DNA of 64,000 nucleotides from Triatoma infestans (Eukaryota > Arthropoda > Insecta > Hemiptera > Reduviidae): the NCBI GenBank assembly GCA_011037195.1, contig JAAEAF010001946.1:62001-126000 (forward strand), read 5' to 3'. Each line of letters starts with the position of its first letter. The first letter of the stretch is position 1. Below the pieces are notes generated by a model, which searched no databases, was not told where the DNA came from, and saw nothing but the letters and a program-made list of their open reading frames with translations. Made by a program: the position numbers and the translations under genes. Of the stretch, positions 32,388-42,990 are shown piece by piece.

Positions 32388-33313
32388 TACTACCTAAGAG
32401 GAATTATTGAAATCGTGCCAAACTTTCGATATATCTTTCGAAGCGGAAATATCCGTTTCTAGGTCCCTTGAGTCTCAAAAAGTGCTTTTTTATAAAATGG
32501 TCTGTCTGGGGTGTGTGCGCATATGTATGTGAACAGCATAGCTCAAAAACAAACAAAAAATCGTAGAAAGTTTAAACTTGATATTTCGTTTAGGTATCAC
32601 CATGGGATCCGTCAGTAGGTCATCTGTTAAAATTCCTCAACCGGAAGTACCGCTTTACTGAATGTTTTTTTTTCCACATTTTTGCGATTTTCTCAAAAAT
32701 TGCTCCGACACTATTCTATTAACTAGCAATGTAAACTACACATATAAAGAGCTACAACTTTTATTTAAAACATTTCTCTGGGAAAATTCATTTAAGGCAG
32801 GCAGTTTACTATACAATTCTCTCATCTAAATAATATTAATTAGAATTAAATGTGTTGTAGAAATTGCGAGTTTGAAAAAAAATCGGATGACCGGAAGTGC
32901 ATTTTTTCTGAAATGTATTTTTCCGTTTTCTGGTATTTTCTCGAAAACGGCTCCAACGATTTTCTTTGAAACTAGCAATGTGAAGTACACATATAAAGAG
33001 CTATAACGTTTATTTGAAACATTTCTCTGGGAAAATTCATTTATGGGCACTTTTATTGGGGGAGGGGTGGGGTTATGTTTTTCTCTAAAGTGCTATCACA
33101 GTTGATTATACTATTCTACAATCCAAGTAAAATTAATTACAAATTAATAGATGGCCAAAATTCTGAGTTTCAAGAAAATTAGGAAACCAGAAATGCGCGC
33201 TTTTACTGAACAGTTTTTTCAGTTGGCGACAAATTCCATTAAATTTTGGTATACTAATATAAAATTTTGAAACCAGAGTAAGAGAAAATTGTGTGAGTGT
33301 TTCACACCAGATT
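32388..33313 (+). repeat. Hairpin-ended repeat, near full length
   Basis: It starts tagttactacctaagagg (decayed hairpin), then gtgccaaactttcg, accatgggatccgtc, cctcaaccggaagtaccgc and gggaggggtggggttatg, and ends ccagagtaagagaaaattg followed by tgagtgtttcacaccaga. No CDS. Confidence 0.65.
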
Positions 33314-34187
33314 TTTTTTTTTTTTTTCCAATCGGCCTCCTTGTTTATTATCTATCTCATCAATAATTATTGTTGACGAAGCCCCAGTTAGATTCTTTCA
33401 TTTCATAGACTACATAAATCCAAGGCCGAAGAGTCGGAAATTGAACGTAAAATTAATTTTTTTTACACCCAGATTTTATTTTTCAAAAATGTTTTTTTTC
33501 AAAGTTACCAAAATTAATACAATTTTATTTGAAAGAAGTATTAAATAAGATTAACTTAATATGTGCGTGGGTTGTAGAAGGCCTTTTGTAAAGATTGGAA
33601 ATTATTACTGTATTGGTTAATTCAATATGTCCGTGTAATTCTGTCCAAAATAAAAAAAAAAGAAGATATATGCTTATAAAATGAATCCTTAATATTCACA
33701 ACTCATTACCATATTATTGTACTTTTTATTTGAAATACATAATATATACTACACTATATATAAATATTTTAATTCTCTGATTTCCATTCAGTAAAAAATA
33801 TGTTTGTTTTATTTAATTGGTCTCTTTTATCAAAATTTATTTATTGACAAATTTATGTTGTATAACCTTGGTGAAATATATATTCTCACATAAAGAATAT
33901 AAAAAAAAATAGTAAAAATAGAAGAATAAGTTTTTTTATTTAGAATTATAAAGAACTGTTTCTAATAAAATATATTTTAATGGGTGCCGTATTATGAATT
34001 AATTATGTCAAAAGTTTTTTTCTTTTTTAACCTTATTAACAATTCAATAAATCATTTTATTACTTTATTGTAAAAAAGTAATTTTCATGCTTAAAAAAAA
34101 AGAAGATTGTTATTGCTCCCTATATGTTATATTGTTATAATTTAAATGGCTAATATTGTCATTTTAGTTCATGGTCGCTATTTATTA
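33314..34187. other. Unannotated AT-rich stretch
   Basis: The 83-aa frame at 33297-33548 overlaps the repeat end and has no family resemblance. Confidence 0.4.
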
Positions 34188-35113
34188 GATAGATAGATAG
34201 ATAGATACTTTATTCGTACAGCACCAAAGGTACAGAACAGTGTCAAAAAACAAAAAAGTTTCAATCAATTACAGAGGTACTCGTTTATGGAGTAATAATT
34301 TTTATTTAATAAATATTTTTTAAGTTTCTTTTTTAAATTTATTTTTTGATAGGCTCACCCGAAGCAAAGATTCGGGCAAACAATTATAGATTTTAGCGGC
34401 CATATATAGTGGGCTTTTTCCAACTTTTGAAGTCCGATGTGCACGCACCTCCAATAAGTTGTTTTGCCTTGTCGTAATGTTATGTAGTTCCCCTCTACGC
34501 CGGAACTTATTTGGATGTTCTAGTACAAATACGGCACATTTAAGGATATAGCAGCAGGGTAGTGTCAGAAAGCCTAATCGAGGAAATAGTTCGCGACAAC
34601 TTGTATCCTTTCTAACCTTGCATATTATTCTTACTACCTTTTTCTGATACTTAAACACATTCACCGCTAGTTGCGCGCTTCCCCACAACATTATGCCATA
34701 AGTTATGACTGAATGGAACAGCGCATAATAGGCCGTCTTCAGTCCTTCAATGCTCAGTACGTCAGTCAGTCGTCTCATCAAATAACACAGTCTACTTAAT
34801 TTCTCACATTTTTCCTCAATTAAGACGCCATAATTTAATTTAGTATCTAGTATTATACCTAGATAGCGCACCGTACGTACCTTTTCTTCTTTTAGTGAGA
34901 AGATTAATTCCTGTGTTTTTGACGCGTTCATTATTAAATGATTTTCCGCACTGTATTTAGCCAACCGGTTTATCGCTAATTCAGCATGTTTATTGCAATC
35001 CATGGGGTTCTCACCAGTAGTGACCAATGCTGTGTCATCTGCGTATTGTAATACCTCTACGTTTTTGATGCAAGGTAAATCATTGACATAAAGGACGAAA
35101 AGGATAGGTCCTA
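34188..35113 (-). pseudogene. 5'-truncated CR1/jockey-type non-LTR retrotransposon with catalytic YADD box
   Basis: On the minus strand the frame enters at 35113 with GPILFVLYVNDLPCI and VLQYADDTALVTTGEN, the RT catalytic box (YADD) and the G-P-x-L-F motif before it. It continues with HLIMNASKTQELIF, VRYLGIILDTKLNYG, ITYGIMLWGSAQ and the C-terminal KSPLYMAAKIYNCLPESL to 34320, without a stop over about 260 codons. The strand's 3' end is a tail of TATC units (GATA repeats at 34188-34208 on the plus strand). The 5' end is cut just upstream of the G-P-I-L block, and a stop precedes it. The open frame is young for this window. No clear target duplication was found. Confidence 0.88.
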
Positions 35114-35235
35114 ATTATTACTATATATATGGTGATTAAGATTTGTTTCTTTTTTAATAATTTCAATAATACCTAATAATGAATGACATATCATCATTTA
35201 ATTATTACATTTAGTTTATATAGTTGACAATTTAG

Positions 35236-36032
35236 AGTGGAAGTAGCGATTGGGAAAAATAAATTTGGAAAAAAATAGTTTAGTGAATTTTGACAATATT
35301 TTAAGTGAAATAATTTTGGAAAATAAAATGGTGAATTTTGCCTTCAAAAATAGTGTATTTTTTAGAGTCAGGTGCTATTACATTATTAAGGTCAGTGCTA
35401 TTAAAGAGACAAAAGGGACAAGAATCCATTATGGTAAGACAATGCCACTTGGCCAACTGTTTTATAGGAGAAAATCCCACCGCTGCCACCAATGAAATGT
35501 TAATTGGGTAGGTGTGTTGTGATATTAGCGGATGTTTGGTAAGTATTGTAGCACGAGGGTTTTGAAAATATTGCTAGAGTAAATTAAATATATTATTTGT
35601 AAAGAAATTTAACTACCTTTCAATATCACAATAGTAGGCTTATAAAATCAATTATTTAGCTAGATTAAATGTTAAACTCTTATAACTGGCACTAAAGTTA
35701 AGTGAGCGATTCCTAATACAAATTTACTGGTTCAATGTCTAAATCAGACTGTTTGAAGAATGCTTTGCTCTAGCAGAGGATTTTCTCCTACAAAACAGTT
35801 GGCTAAATAACATTGCCTTCCATTAAATGATTCTTGTCCCTTTTGTCTCTTTAATAGCACTGACCTTAATTTAATAGTACCTGACGCTTTCACCTTCACT
35901 AAAATATACTATTTGAAGTAGATAAAATTCACTATTTTATTTTCCATAATTATTTCACTTAAAATATTTTTAAAAATTCACTAAACAATTTTCCTAAATT
36001 TATTATTCCTAATTTCTATTTCCACTACACTT
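35236..36032. mobile_element. Foldback element with ~260-bp arms
   Basis: The part 35236-35492 and the reverse complement of 35767-36032 are inverted copies. Shared blocks are gtcagtgctattaaagagac, aaaagggacaagaatc, ccaactgttttataggag and ttagtgaattt, with complements on the right. The loop is about 270 bp. No transposase is present. The open frames on both strands of the left arm (35250-35495) mirror each other and are not evidence of a gene. Confidence 0.75.
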
Positions 36033-36123
36033 GTAAACGGTAAATGGACTACAATATCAACGTAAAATCAAGTTTTCACTTTTATTTTGTTTTGAGTTTT
36101 TTAGTATAATCAGAAAATCAAAT

Positions 36124-36533
36124 TGTAATGAGTAATAGAATCCGAAGAGAGGGATCTAAAGCAGAGAGAGAGACACACACACACAAATTGAGAATTTATT
36201 CGCTACTTAGACCAGACTAGAGTGGAAGACTCTGTACATATACAGCTGTGCTATATAACAAGGGACAGTCTTTAGAACAGTTTATATACAGCAGTTACAA
36301 CGCGTCATCAACCATACCTTTCTCTTTACTCAGTCTAAATTTTAGCTTCATTCATTTTAACTTATTTCTTAAAAAAATCCTTCCTCACTAATTTCAAGCG
36401 TTATAAGTGCTGTATAAACTGTTCTAAAGACTGTCCCTTGTAGGGCTAGCGCAGTTGTATTTAAACAGAGTCTCCCACTCTAATCTGGCCTAAGTAGCGA
36501 GTGAGATTTTCAATTTTGTGTGTGTGTGTGTGT

Positions 36534-36575
<42 letters not shown>

Positions 36576-36606
36576 TTTAGATCCTTCTACTCGGATCCTA
36601 TTACAT
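36124..36606. repeat. Head-to-head pair of truncated LTRs (family B)
   Basis: The left copy runs inward from about 36124 (tgtaatgagtaatagaatcc) and the right copy, inverted, begins at about 36606 (aatcggatcctattaca-like end). Both have the shared blocks cgctacttagaccagactag (left) and ctggcctaagtagcgag (right), a TATA-like atatacagctg and gacagtctttagaacagttt. The inner ends differ. The centre lies near 36370-36395. Confidence 0.7.
36518..36573. repeat. (TG)n(TC)n microsatellite
   Basis: A run of TG is followed by a run of TC inside the right-hand LTR copy. The left copy has a shorter GAGAGA/ACACAC counterpart (36165-36184). Confidence 0.9.
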
Positions 36607-37949
36607 AATGGAACCAATGGCCAGCAAATTCGCCAAAGAAAAGCGGTTTTATTTATCTATGCAGGAAGATGCAGGCAAGTGTCTTTTATTACAAACAATA
36701 TAACGGACATTTAACTAGCAAGATGATTTTATTACATGCCCATACTGCAGACAACGAAAACAAAAAACATTTCTTATCACTGGAAGATCTTTTCACTTTT
36801 CTTCGAGTGTCATTTGTTTGTGCTTTGAAGCAGTCTGTCTACACTATAAAAGTCATAAAGACTTGAGCCGCAAAAGTATAAAAAAGTAACTTCATCAGCT
36901 CTTCTATTACCACTGTTAATTATGTTGGAAGTCTTCAATCCAAATCAAGAGTAAGTGTAAAAAATATTAACACTATAAGATACGATATTATTTAGCTAGC
37001 GAATTCTATTGAAATATAGATTGTTACAATAAATGTTATTTATTAATAAAAAAAACTAAGTGGTCCAATTTTATTTTATTTTTTTTGTGGCTGAGTAATT
37101 ATTCAGAGGATGGAAACAAATGAATCGCTCTTACTTGAAAATTAATTTATTAAGATAAAACAAATACGTTTCATTATTTTTTATCCATCAATTTTTGTTC
37201 AGCTAATATAGAAAATTATCTCATTTTTCGATACCTCTTAAAACTAATAATAATCGTAAAAAGTAGATGAATCCGTGAGTTAGTTATAAGAGTATGCAAA
37301 AAATAAAAAATTACTGTACCAATTTTACATAAGCGCGTAATAACAACAATAAGGAGATCATGAGATTCATAGCACAAGTTTTTCTTGTTTTTGTTATTAA
37401 ATAGTAAAAAATAAATAAATAAAATAGAATATATAAAGAACATAACAAGGGTATATATATACATATGTGATGGAAATAAGATTAGACACAGAGTAAATCA
37501 TACTGTTAGGGAGGAGATCTGACGGCCTCGGCCTTCTGTTGTAATTACATTGGCTAGTATTACCTCCCCCCACAGTTGGCGGGCAAAAAGTTCTGCACTC
37601 TGCTATATAAATAGTTAAGGAACAAGGTCATAGGTTTAACTTATACTAACGGCCTTCTACTAGTTTTGCTGTAAACACAATATCTATGATGATATGCGTC
37701 CTTTATATTTAGTTATCTATTAAACATTATATTATAAAATATTTATTATAAAATAGGACTACCACTTTTTTTTTTTTAGCTATAGAACTTTTCATTATGG
37801 AACATTTGCTTTCGACAGTTTAGACATTATTAAAATACAACTAACTTATCAAATTGAACATTGAAATGTTGCTTGTTTCAATCATATGTTATATAATATA
37901 AAAAATTGCTAAATGAAGATTGCTTTTTTGTCTTGCTATTCCATAAATA
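36607..37949. other. Unannotated stretch
   Basis: AT-rich. The part 37495-37600 is GC-richer (ctgacggcctcggccttc) but unrecognised. No gene. Confidence 0.4.
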
Positions 37950-38797
37950 GGCTATGTCCACACTGGTGCAACTTTCCTTTCAACAGAGCATGCGTCGTAG
38001 CGCACTGTGTGATGAATGAAAGGCATGCGTTATTGCATGCCTCATTGAGACGAGTAGGCATTTGTTTTTATAACGAAGCAATAGCGCACGTGAATCCAAC
38101 TAGTTGGATTTTCGTTCAACATTCTATGCGTCTTTTTAATCTCGCTACGTGTTGTGTTTACACTTTTATAGGTTATGTTTATATAATTAATTTCAAATAT
38201 TATTTAATTATTATTATAATAATAATTTTATTATTAAAAAATTATTATTATTTATATAATCTATAAATTATATAATTTTATTTATATTATTATTATTTTT
38301 TTATTTTTTTTAATATTTATAATAACTATTATTTTAATAATAATTTTATTATTAAACTGATAGTAATTAAACTATTATTATTAATTAATAATATCTCCGA
38401 CATGTCTGCAAATGAAGAGACACTTGATTTCATCGAGGATTACCGCCAAAAAACAGTTTTATGGAACATAAATTCAAAATTATATACAAACAAAAGTGCG
38501 AGAAGTGATGCCCTGCGTTTCTTGGCACAAAAGTATAATATGGACGTTGTTGGGAGTGAAAAAGAAAATCAAAAGCCCACGTTTTCAAATCAGAAACAGA
38601 TAACCTGCAGAAATAGCTAATGTCGCTTCTGAATCCATCGATAAAATGCACACTAAACAGATGATTAAGTGTGGACAACAAATTGAATGCGTCAAGAGGC
38701 ATGCGCGAAAGGCATGCGTGACGCATGTTGAAATGGAAAGAGGAAGCGCAAGTTGAAAGGGAAAGGGAAAAGGAAAGGCACCAGTGTGGACATAGCC
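37950..38797. mobile_element. PIF/Harbinger-like element carrying a MADF-domain fragment
   Basis: The terminal inverted repeats ggctatgtccacactggtgc (37950-37969) and its complement (38778-38797) agree over 20 bp, and the subterminal parts have more gcatgcgtc-like blocks in inverse order. The flanking triplets are ata (left) and tta (right), one mismatch from the 3-bp TTA/TAA duplication of Harbinger elements. The interior has an extremely AT-rich block (38190-38400) and a MADF-like frame (38402-38620). No DDE transposase was seen, so the element is non-autonomous. Confidence 0.75.
38402..38620 (+). pseudogene. MADF domain fragment of a Harbinger second protein
   Basis: The 72-aa frame begins MSANEETLDFIEDYRQKTVL and goes on WNINSKLYTNKSARSDALRF, LAQKYNMDVVG. 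This is the MADF pattern: a start helix with L-x-x-F/L-I-x-x-Y-R, L-W-N-x-x-S-x-x-Y, then K-x-x-R-x-D-A and a last helix. MADF domains bind DNA, and PIF/Harbinger elements encode a Myb/MADF-like partner of the transposase. After about residue 50 a frame change spoils the expected K-K-K-I-x-x-L-R end (the other frame has VKKKIKSP), so it is broken. Confidence 0.75.
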
Positions 38798-38801
38798 TTA
38801 G

Positions 38802-39154
38802 AGTAATTGGATCCGAATCATCAAAGTTTCATAGGATCCGAAGAGCGGAGAAGCACATTAACTGGGTCAAATTTAGTTACTACCCACCTGGGCCAAACTA
38901 GTTGGGATAGTTCGATTCATATAAATAGAACAATAGCAGCACAGTTTTACAATGGTTTACGATGAGTTTACAACCAGTCAGCAACCTTCTCATCATTCAG
39001 CCATTCTGTTTCTTTATATATCTCTCACTACCTAACTTCTATTGTAAAATCCTTGCAGTATGTGTTCTTTCATTATACAGTGTTCAGCTTATATTCTAGT
39101 TTATTTCTCTAAGACCCATTCTCTCAAATTAGCTCTCCTTCTCACATCTACTAT
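38802..39154 (+). repeat. LTR (family B)
   Basis: It shares with 48258-48608 the start (taattggatccgaatcatca), gggccaaactagttg, a TATA-like catataaatag, ccagtcagcaacc, attgtaaaatccttgcag and ccttctcacatctacta. It begins 4 bp after the Harbinger end, so the two elements abut. Confidence 0.7.
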
Positions 39155-39289
39155 ATTTGCATACTCTTTCTTCATTGGTATTGTAGTTCAGCTCCAATAT
39201 TCCACTCATTCAATCAACATTTAAGCTACCAATCAATTTATTCAAAAAAAAAAAAAAAATACTTGTAAAGAAAGAATATATGAATGATG

Positions 39290-39425
39290 TCCACAATGCT
39301 GGATAACATTTGACATTTTACCTGTTGTAACATGCTTATTTCTGATATTCCTGACTGTTTTCGGATTTTCATCCATCGTCAGAGTAAAGTTATCAAGTTC
39401 GTCTGGAGAGTTGACTTTAGCTTAA
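39290..39425 (-). repeat. Hammerhead-bearing repeat (second family, single arm)
   Basis: On the minus strand: a ctctccagacgaacttgat block, the hammerhead motif (39350-39385), ataagcatgttacaacagg, and an end atgttatccagcattgtgg (complement of the plus-strand start). The same end and upstream blocks occur at 56430-56690 and 61960-62100. The end also resembles the outer end of the F1 foldbacks (ttccgcagaactggaaagc), linking the two families. Confidence 0.65.
39350..39385 (-). ncRNA. Hammerhead ribozyme motif (second family, intact core)
   Basis: Minus strand: ACT, CTGACGA, T, GGAT-GAAA-ATCC (perfect 4-bp helix II with a GAAA loop), GAA-A, ACAG, T-C, AGG. All core positions are present, with the same extra base after A9 and the same 4-nt helix III loop length as the F1 copies but unrelated helix II sequence. 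Helix I is short: only T-A and C-G pairs next to the core. Confidence 0.65.
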
Positions 39426-39458
39426 TGTTTTTGTAACGCACTATATTTATCAAAATAT

Positions 39459-39832
39459 TGTAACGCAGCCACTAGTGCCATCTAGGGGAAGAAGCAGGCA
39501 CCTCAAGTTCTCCTCGTGGCCGCTAGGAAGCGCTTCTGGACTCTTCTACAGCAGTCTACCGCGACTAGAAGAATCTAGAACCTTCTCTAGTGGTATAAAT
39601 AGGAGAAGAACAGCTCGAGTGAGTGAGTCATGTCATGGAGTGCGCGCTTGTTAAAATTTAAAGAAGAACTGATAGAACTTTTGCTGGTTTAAACAGTGGT
39701 ATTCAAGTGTTTTATTTGTAATTTATTGTGTTGAACAATAAATTGATGTTGTTAGAAGTTTTAGTGTGTTTTAATCTAAACCAAAACCCACTTAGCAACT
39801 AGTTGCAGTAGCTAGTTCAGAAAAACGTCACA
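39459..39832. repeat. Solo LTR with 4-bp target duplication
   Basis: It begins tgtaacgcagcc and ends aaaacgtcaca (imperfect inverted ends TGTAACG/CGTCACA). It is flanked by atat on both sides (39455-39458, 39833-39836). A TATA-like ggtataaatagg (near 39590) and a poly-A signal aataaa (near 39738) are placed as in an LTR. The 4-bp duplication fits Ty3/gypsy-type integration. No internal region is present, so it is the product of LTR-LTR recombination. It is unrelated to LTR family B. Confidence 0.8.
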
Positions 39833-39919
39833 ATATTAATGTTATAGATATCTTGAAAGAAGATTAAATAAGGAAAAAATTTTGCCATATATTTACTTAC
39901 ACGTGACTTTATTAAGGCC

Positions 39920-40215
39920 GCTATCTCTTACTACGAGTGCTAAGAGGATGTTTGCAATCGTATCAAATTTTCACTAAATTGAGTTTCTACCGGAAATAAA
40001 TGTTTTGAGGTTCTTTGAGTTGGAAAAAATGTTTTTTTAGAAAATGTTCCGTGTATGTATATATGTGTATGAACAGCATAGCTCAACAAAAAAAATGCCG
40101 GAAGTTAAAGTATGTCAAAATTCCTTAAACCGCAATGCTACTTTACTATTGACTTTTTCAGTTTTTTTTGTTGCGATTTTCACGAAAATGGTTTCAACAA
40201 TTTTCTTTACATTTC
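39920..40215 (+). repeat. Fragment of the hairpin-ended repeat
   Basis: Starts atctcttactacgagtgcta, then tgtatgaacagcatagctc and atggtttcaacaattttct. Truncated after the tttcgcatgcatatta block. Confidence 0.6.
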
Positions 40216-40976
40216 GCATGCATATTACACAATAGTAGATCAGAACCTTGGTACAAGCACACTTTTATTGAATACGTATTTACGAATAGCCGCACATATA
40301 AAATGGCGGATCTTGCATTTCTACCTAATTCTTTTTTGCTTTCTTTTCCAACAATGGAATGAAGAAAATTCTGAGTTTTTCTTTATAGCACACATTAATT
40401 TTATAAAGCAGCAAATATTATGTTAGAAATAACTTGATTTTTTTTTACATATCTTTTTCATAAAAAAGTTTATTGCACAGTTCAATAATTTATAAAATAC
40501 TGACGAAGGTAAAATTAATAAAAAAATTCTAAACGAGATTTTTCATAGCTAATTATTTCATAAAGAATTTTTTTTTATTAATTTTCCACGTGTAGATATT
40601 TATAAATTATCAAATTGTGAATAAAATTTAAAAAAAAAAAAAGTAAAAAATCAAGTTATTTCTGATATTATATTTATAGCTTTATATAATTAATGTGGAT
40701 TTGGGAACAATGCTTATAGTGAAAGACCGTTAGTTATCAATAATAATTTAATAGTTCAAAATAATACCCGTCAACTAATAAAATAATAGCCAATAGTTAA
40801 ATTGAACAACTCAAAATAATATTCAGTTTGTATTTGAATTCACCCAGTTACATGTATTAGCACCACTAGTCAACTATATTAAATACAACGAGACACACAT
40901 ACTTCTACAATTCAAAAAAACCATCCGGTAATATTATTGTCATCACCATAACAACACACACAGCCCTTATTATTTT
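40216..40976. other. Probable gypsy LTR and AT-rich flank
   Basis: The plus-strand end ccaacagctagtgctaca at 40977-40994 marks, on the minus strand, an LTR start TGTAGCACTAGC just outside the gypsy pol remnant. The other end of this LTR could not be fixed; it may lie anywhere from about 40650 to 40860. Confidence 0.35.
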
Positions 40977-41109
40977 CCAACAGCTAGTGCTACACCCAGC
41001 TGCTTGACTGGACGGTTAGTCTCCCGCATTCGGCCATCCTGGTATATCTTCGGTCTCCGAAGATGGCTCTGTGAATGGCTTCATATAGTTGGCAGCAGTG
41101 GCAGTCATC

Positions 41110-41823
41110 TCCGGGCCTTCACCTACTTGGCTACTTCGTATCTGTCATTACCATTGAGTTTTGAAAATCTGATATGGCCCCAGAAATTTATTGCAAATCT
41201 TCGTTCTAGGGTTGAACTGGGTACGACGAATTGCTACCAGGTCTCCTAATTGGTACTTTCGAGCTGCCTTGCATCCTCTGTTATACTGACGCTTATTTTC
41301 TTCTTGCATTTTTATAATGTTTTCTTGTGCTTCGTTTCTGATTCTTTCTCTTTCTTCATCCAATAGCTGCATCATCTTAACGTCTTCCTTCTGTCTCATT
41401 TTTACTCTCCTCTTTGATAGGTGCTGTTAATACACTTTTTGACTCTATCGACGTGACGATACCAGCTATTTGGTTTATCAGTCGACAACTTGGTTAGAAC
41501 GGATATTACTATACTCTTTGTCCGTTCTACTTGACCATTGTCTCTAGGTACTCCTGTTGTTATAGTAACGTGTTCGATACCTTCTTCTTCTTCAGAACAG
41601 TAATCTTTAAATGCGGTTGAAGTAAACGCAGTTCCCCTATCTGTAATAACTCTTTGAGGGTTCCCAAAGACAGCTTGTTGAATCGTCAGCTTCTGTACAG
41701 CTTCCTGTGTTCCGGTGCTCTTGGTATGGTACAGCCACACGAATTTCGAAAACGCATCGACAACGACCTACAAATACTTATATCTTTTGAAGTCGCCACT
41801 AAAGGCCCAACATGGTCTAAGTG
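41110..41823 (-). pseudogene. Gypsy integrase core and C-terminal tail, frameshifted
   Basis: The minus strand starts DHVGPLVATSKD, shifts, then VVVDAFSKFVWLYHTKSTG. It continues NPQRVITDRGTAFTSTAF and ends the core with GVPRDNGQVERTKS. The D...D...E residues of the DD35E core are visible but split over frames. After a stop at 41402, MRQKEDVKMMQLLDEERERI leads to YQLGDLVAIRRTQFNPRTK and LGPYQIF. A frameshift near 41150 leads into GEGPEMTATAANYMKPF, the usual gypsy C-terminus. Confidence 0.85.
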
Positions 41824-42411
41824 CTACTTGCAAAGTGGGGTATCATCCTTCGGTATAGGTTTCAACTCACCCTCCTTCTTTCCTCTCTTTCTATCGGCTA
41901 ATATGCAAGTTATGCAGCACTCGCAGAATCTTTTCAGTTTTTCTTCCAACTTAGGGATATAATATTCTTCCTCGATAGATTCTTTCATCTTTTTGTCACC
42001 AAAGTGTCCATTCTCGTGAGGTCTCTTCATTACTTCCATTTCCATACTCATGGGTATAACAACTTTATTTACTCCCTCCACTCTTTTCTTTAAAACTCCG
42101 TCCTCCAATAGAAAATCTTCGTAAGCTTCCCGTTCCAAAATCCTCATAATAACCCTTAATTTTTCATCTTCATTCTGCTTCTTCCTAATTGAATTCATCA
42201 CTGTGTCCTCTATTATCCATGCGGGATCTCCCGGTCGGTGTTCTATCTGATAATCAAATTCTTCAAGTGCCAATGCCCACCTAGCTACTCTCGGCGGCAG
42301 ATCTCTTTTAGTCAACGTTTTTTGAAATGCCTGGCTATCCGTTACGATTTTGACTGTAATCCTAAGAGATAGACTCGGAACTTTTTCACTGCTTAGGCTA
42401 CTGCCAGACAT
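41824..42411 (-). pseudogene. Gypsy RNase H end and H2C2 zinc finger
   Basis: The 195-aa frame gives VTDSQAFQKTLTKRDL and PRVARWALALEEFDYQIEHR (RNase H end), then a linker, then HENGHFGDKKMKESIEEEYY with CECCITCILADR, the H-H-C-C zinc-binding domain that opens the integrase. It continues to PKDDTPLCK near 41824. The expected acidic residues of RNase H here are only partly kept (DSQAF). Confidence 0.88.
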
Positions 42412-42990
42412 TCTAATTCAGACGAATATTTCCTTTCAGCCTCGTTAGTATTTCTACTCATGTAATATACCGGTGTCATATATTCTTCATCCTGATCCTT
42501 CTGTAGCAATACCGCGCCGTAACCGTCAATGCTGGCATCGCAATGAAGTTCAGTTACAGTTTCCGGATCATAAATTTTAAGAAGTGGTTCGCTAACCAAC
42601 TCTTTCTTCAGCGTATCAAATGCCTGCCTTTGACGTTCACCAAATTCAAAAGAACGATCCTTTTTCAGAATCTCAGTAAGCGGAAAAGCGATTTTCGCAT
42701 AATCCTTTACAAACTTCCGAAAATAGCCTGTCAAGCCAAGGGAACTTTGATTTTGTTTCCGCGTTTTTGGTTCAGGATACCTCTGTACTGCCTTCAGTTT
42801 TGCAGGTGAGGGAGCAGCGAAACTTCCTTCTATGACATGGCCAAGAAAGTCTACCCGTCTTTGCAAGAACGCGCACTTTTCCCACTTAATTATTAGCCCA
42901 TTATCAGCTGCTACCCGTAGAATCTCAACGATTTTGTTGAAGGCTTCATCTACGCCGAGTACAATTATATCATCCATATAAGTGAAAACT
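42393..42990 (-). pseudogene. Gypsy reverse transcriptase (second half) and RNase H start
   Basis: Minus strand: FTYMDDIIVLGVDEAF (YMDD catalytic box), KWEKCAFLQRRVDFLGHVI, SPAKLKAVQRYPEP, GLTGYFRKFVKDYAKIAFPL (RT connection), then the RNase H start LHCDASIDGYGAVLLQ and PVYYMSRNTNEAERKYSSE. It ends in a frameshift at about 42400. The part of RT before YMDD is gone. This arrangement is typical of Ty3/gypsy pol. Confidence 0.9.

Noticed and set aside
34188..34208. Independent GATA microsatellite
   Set aside because: It is the TATC tail at the 3' end of the minus-strand non-LTR element.
35250..35495. 81-aa (+) and 63-aa (-) frames
   Set aside because: Located in a foldback arm, present again in inverted form at 35767-36032 with disruptions.
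38180..38400. Replication origin or matrix attachment region in the extreme AT block
   Set aside because: It is the interior of the Harbinger-like element; AT-richness alone does not support such a call.
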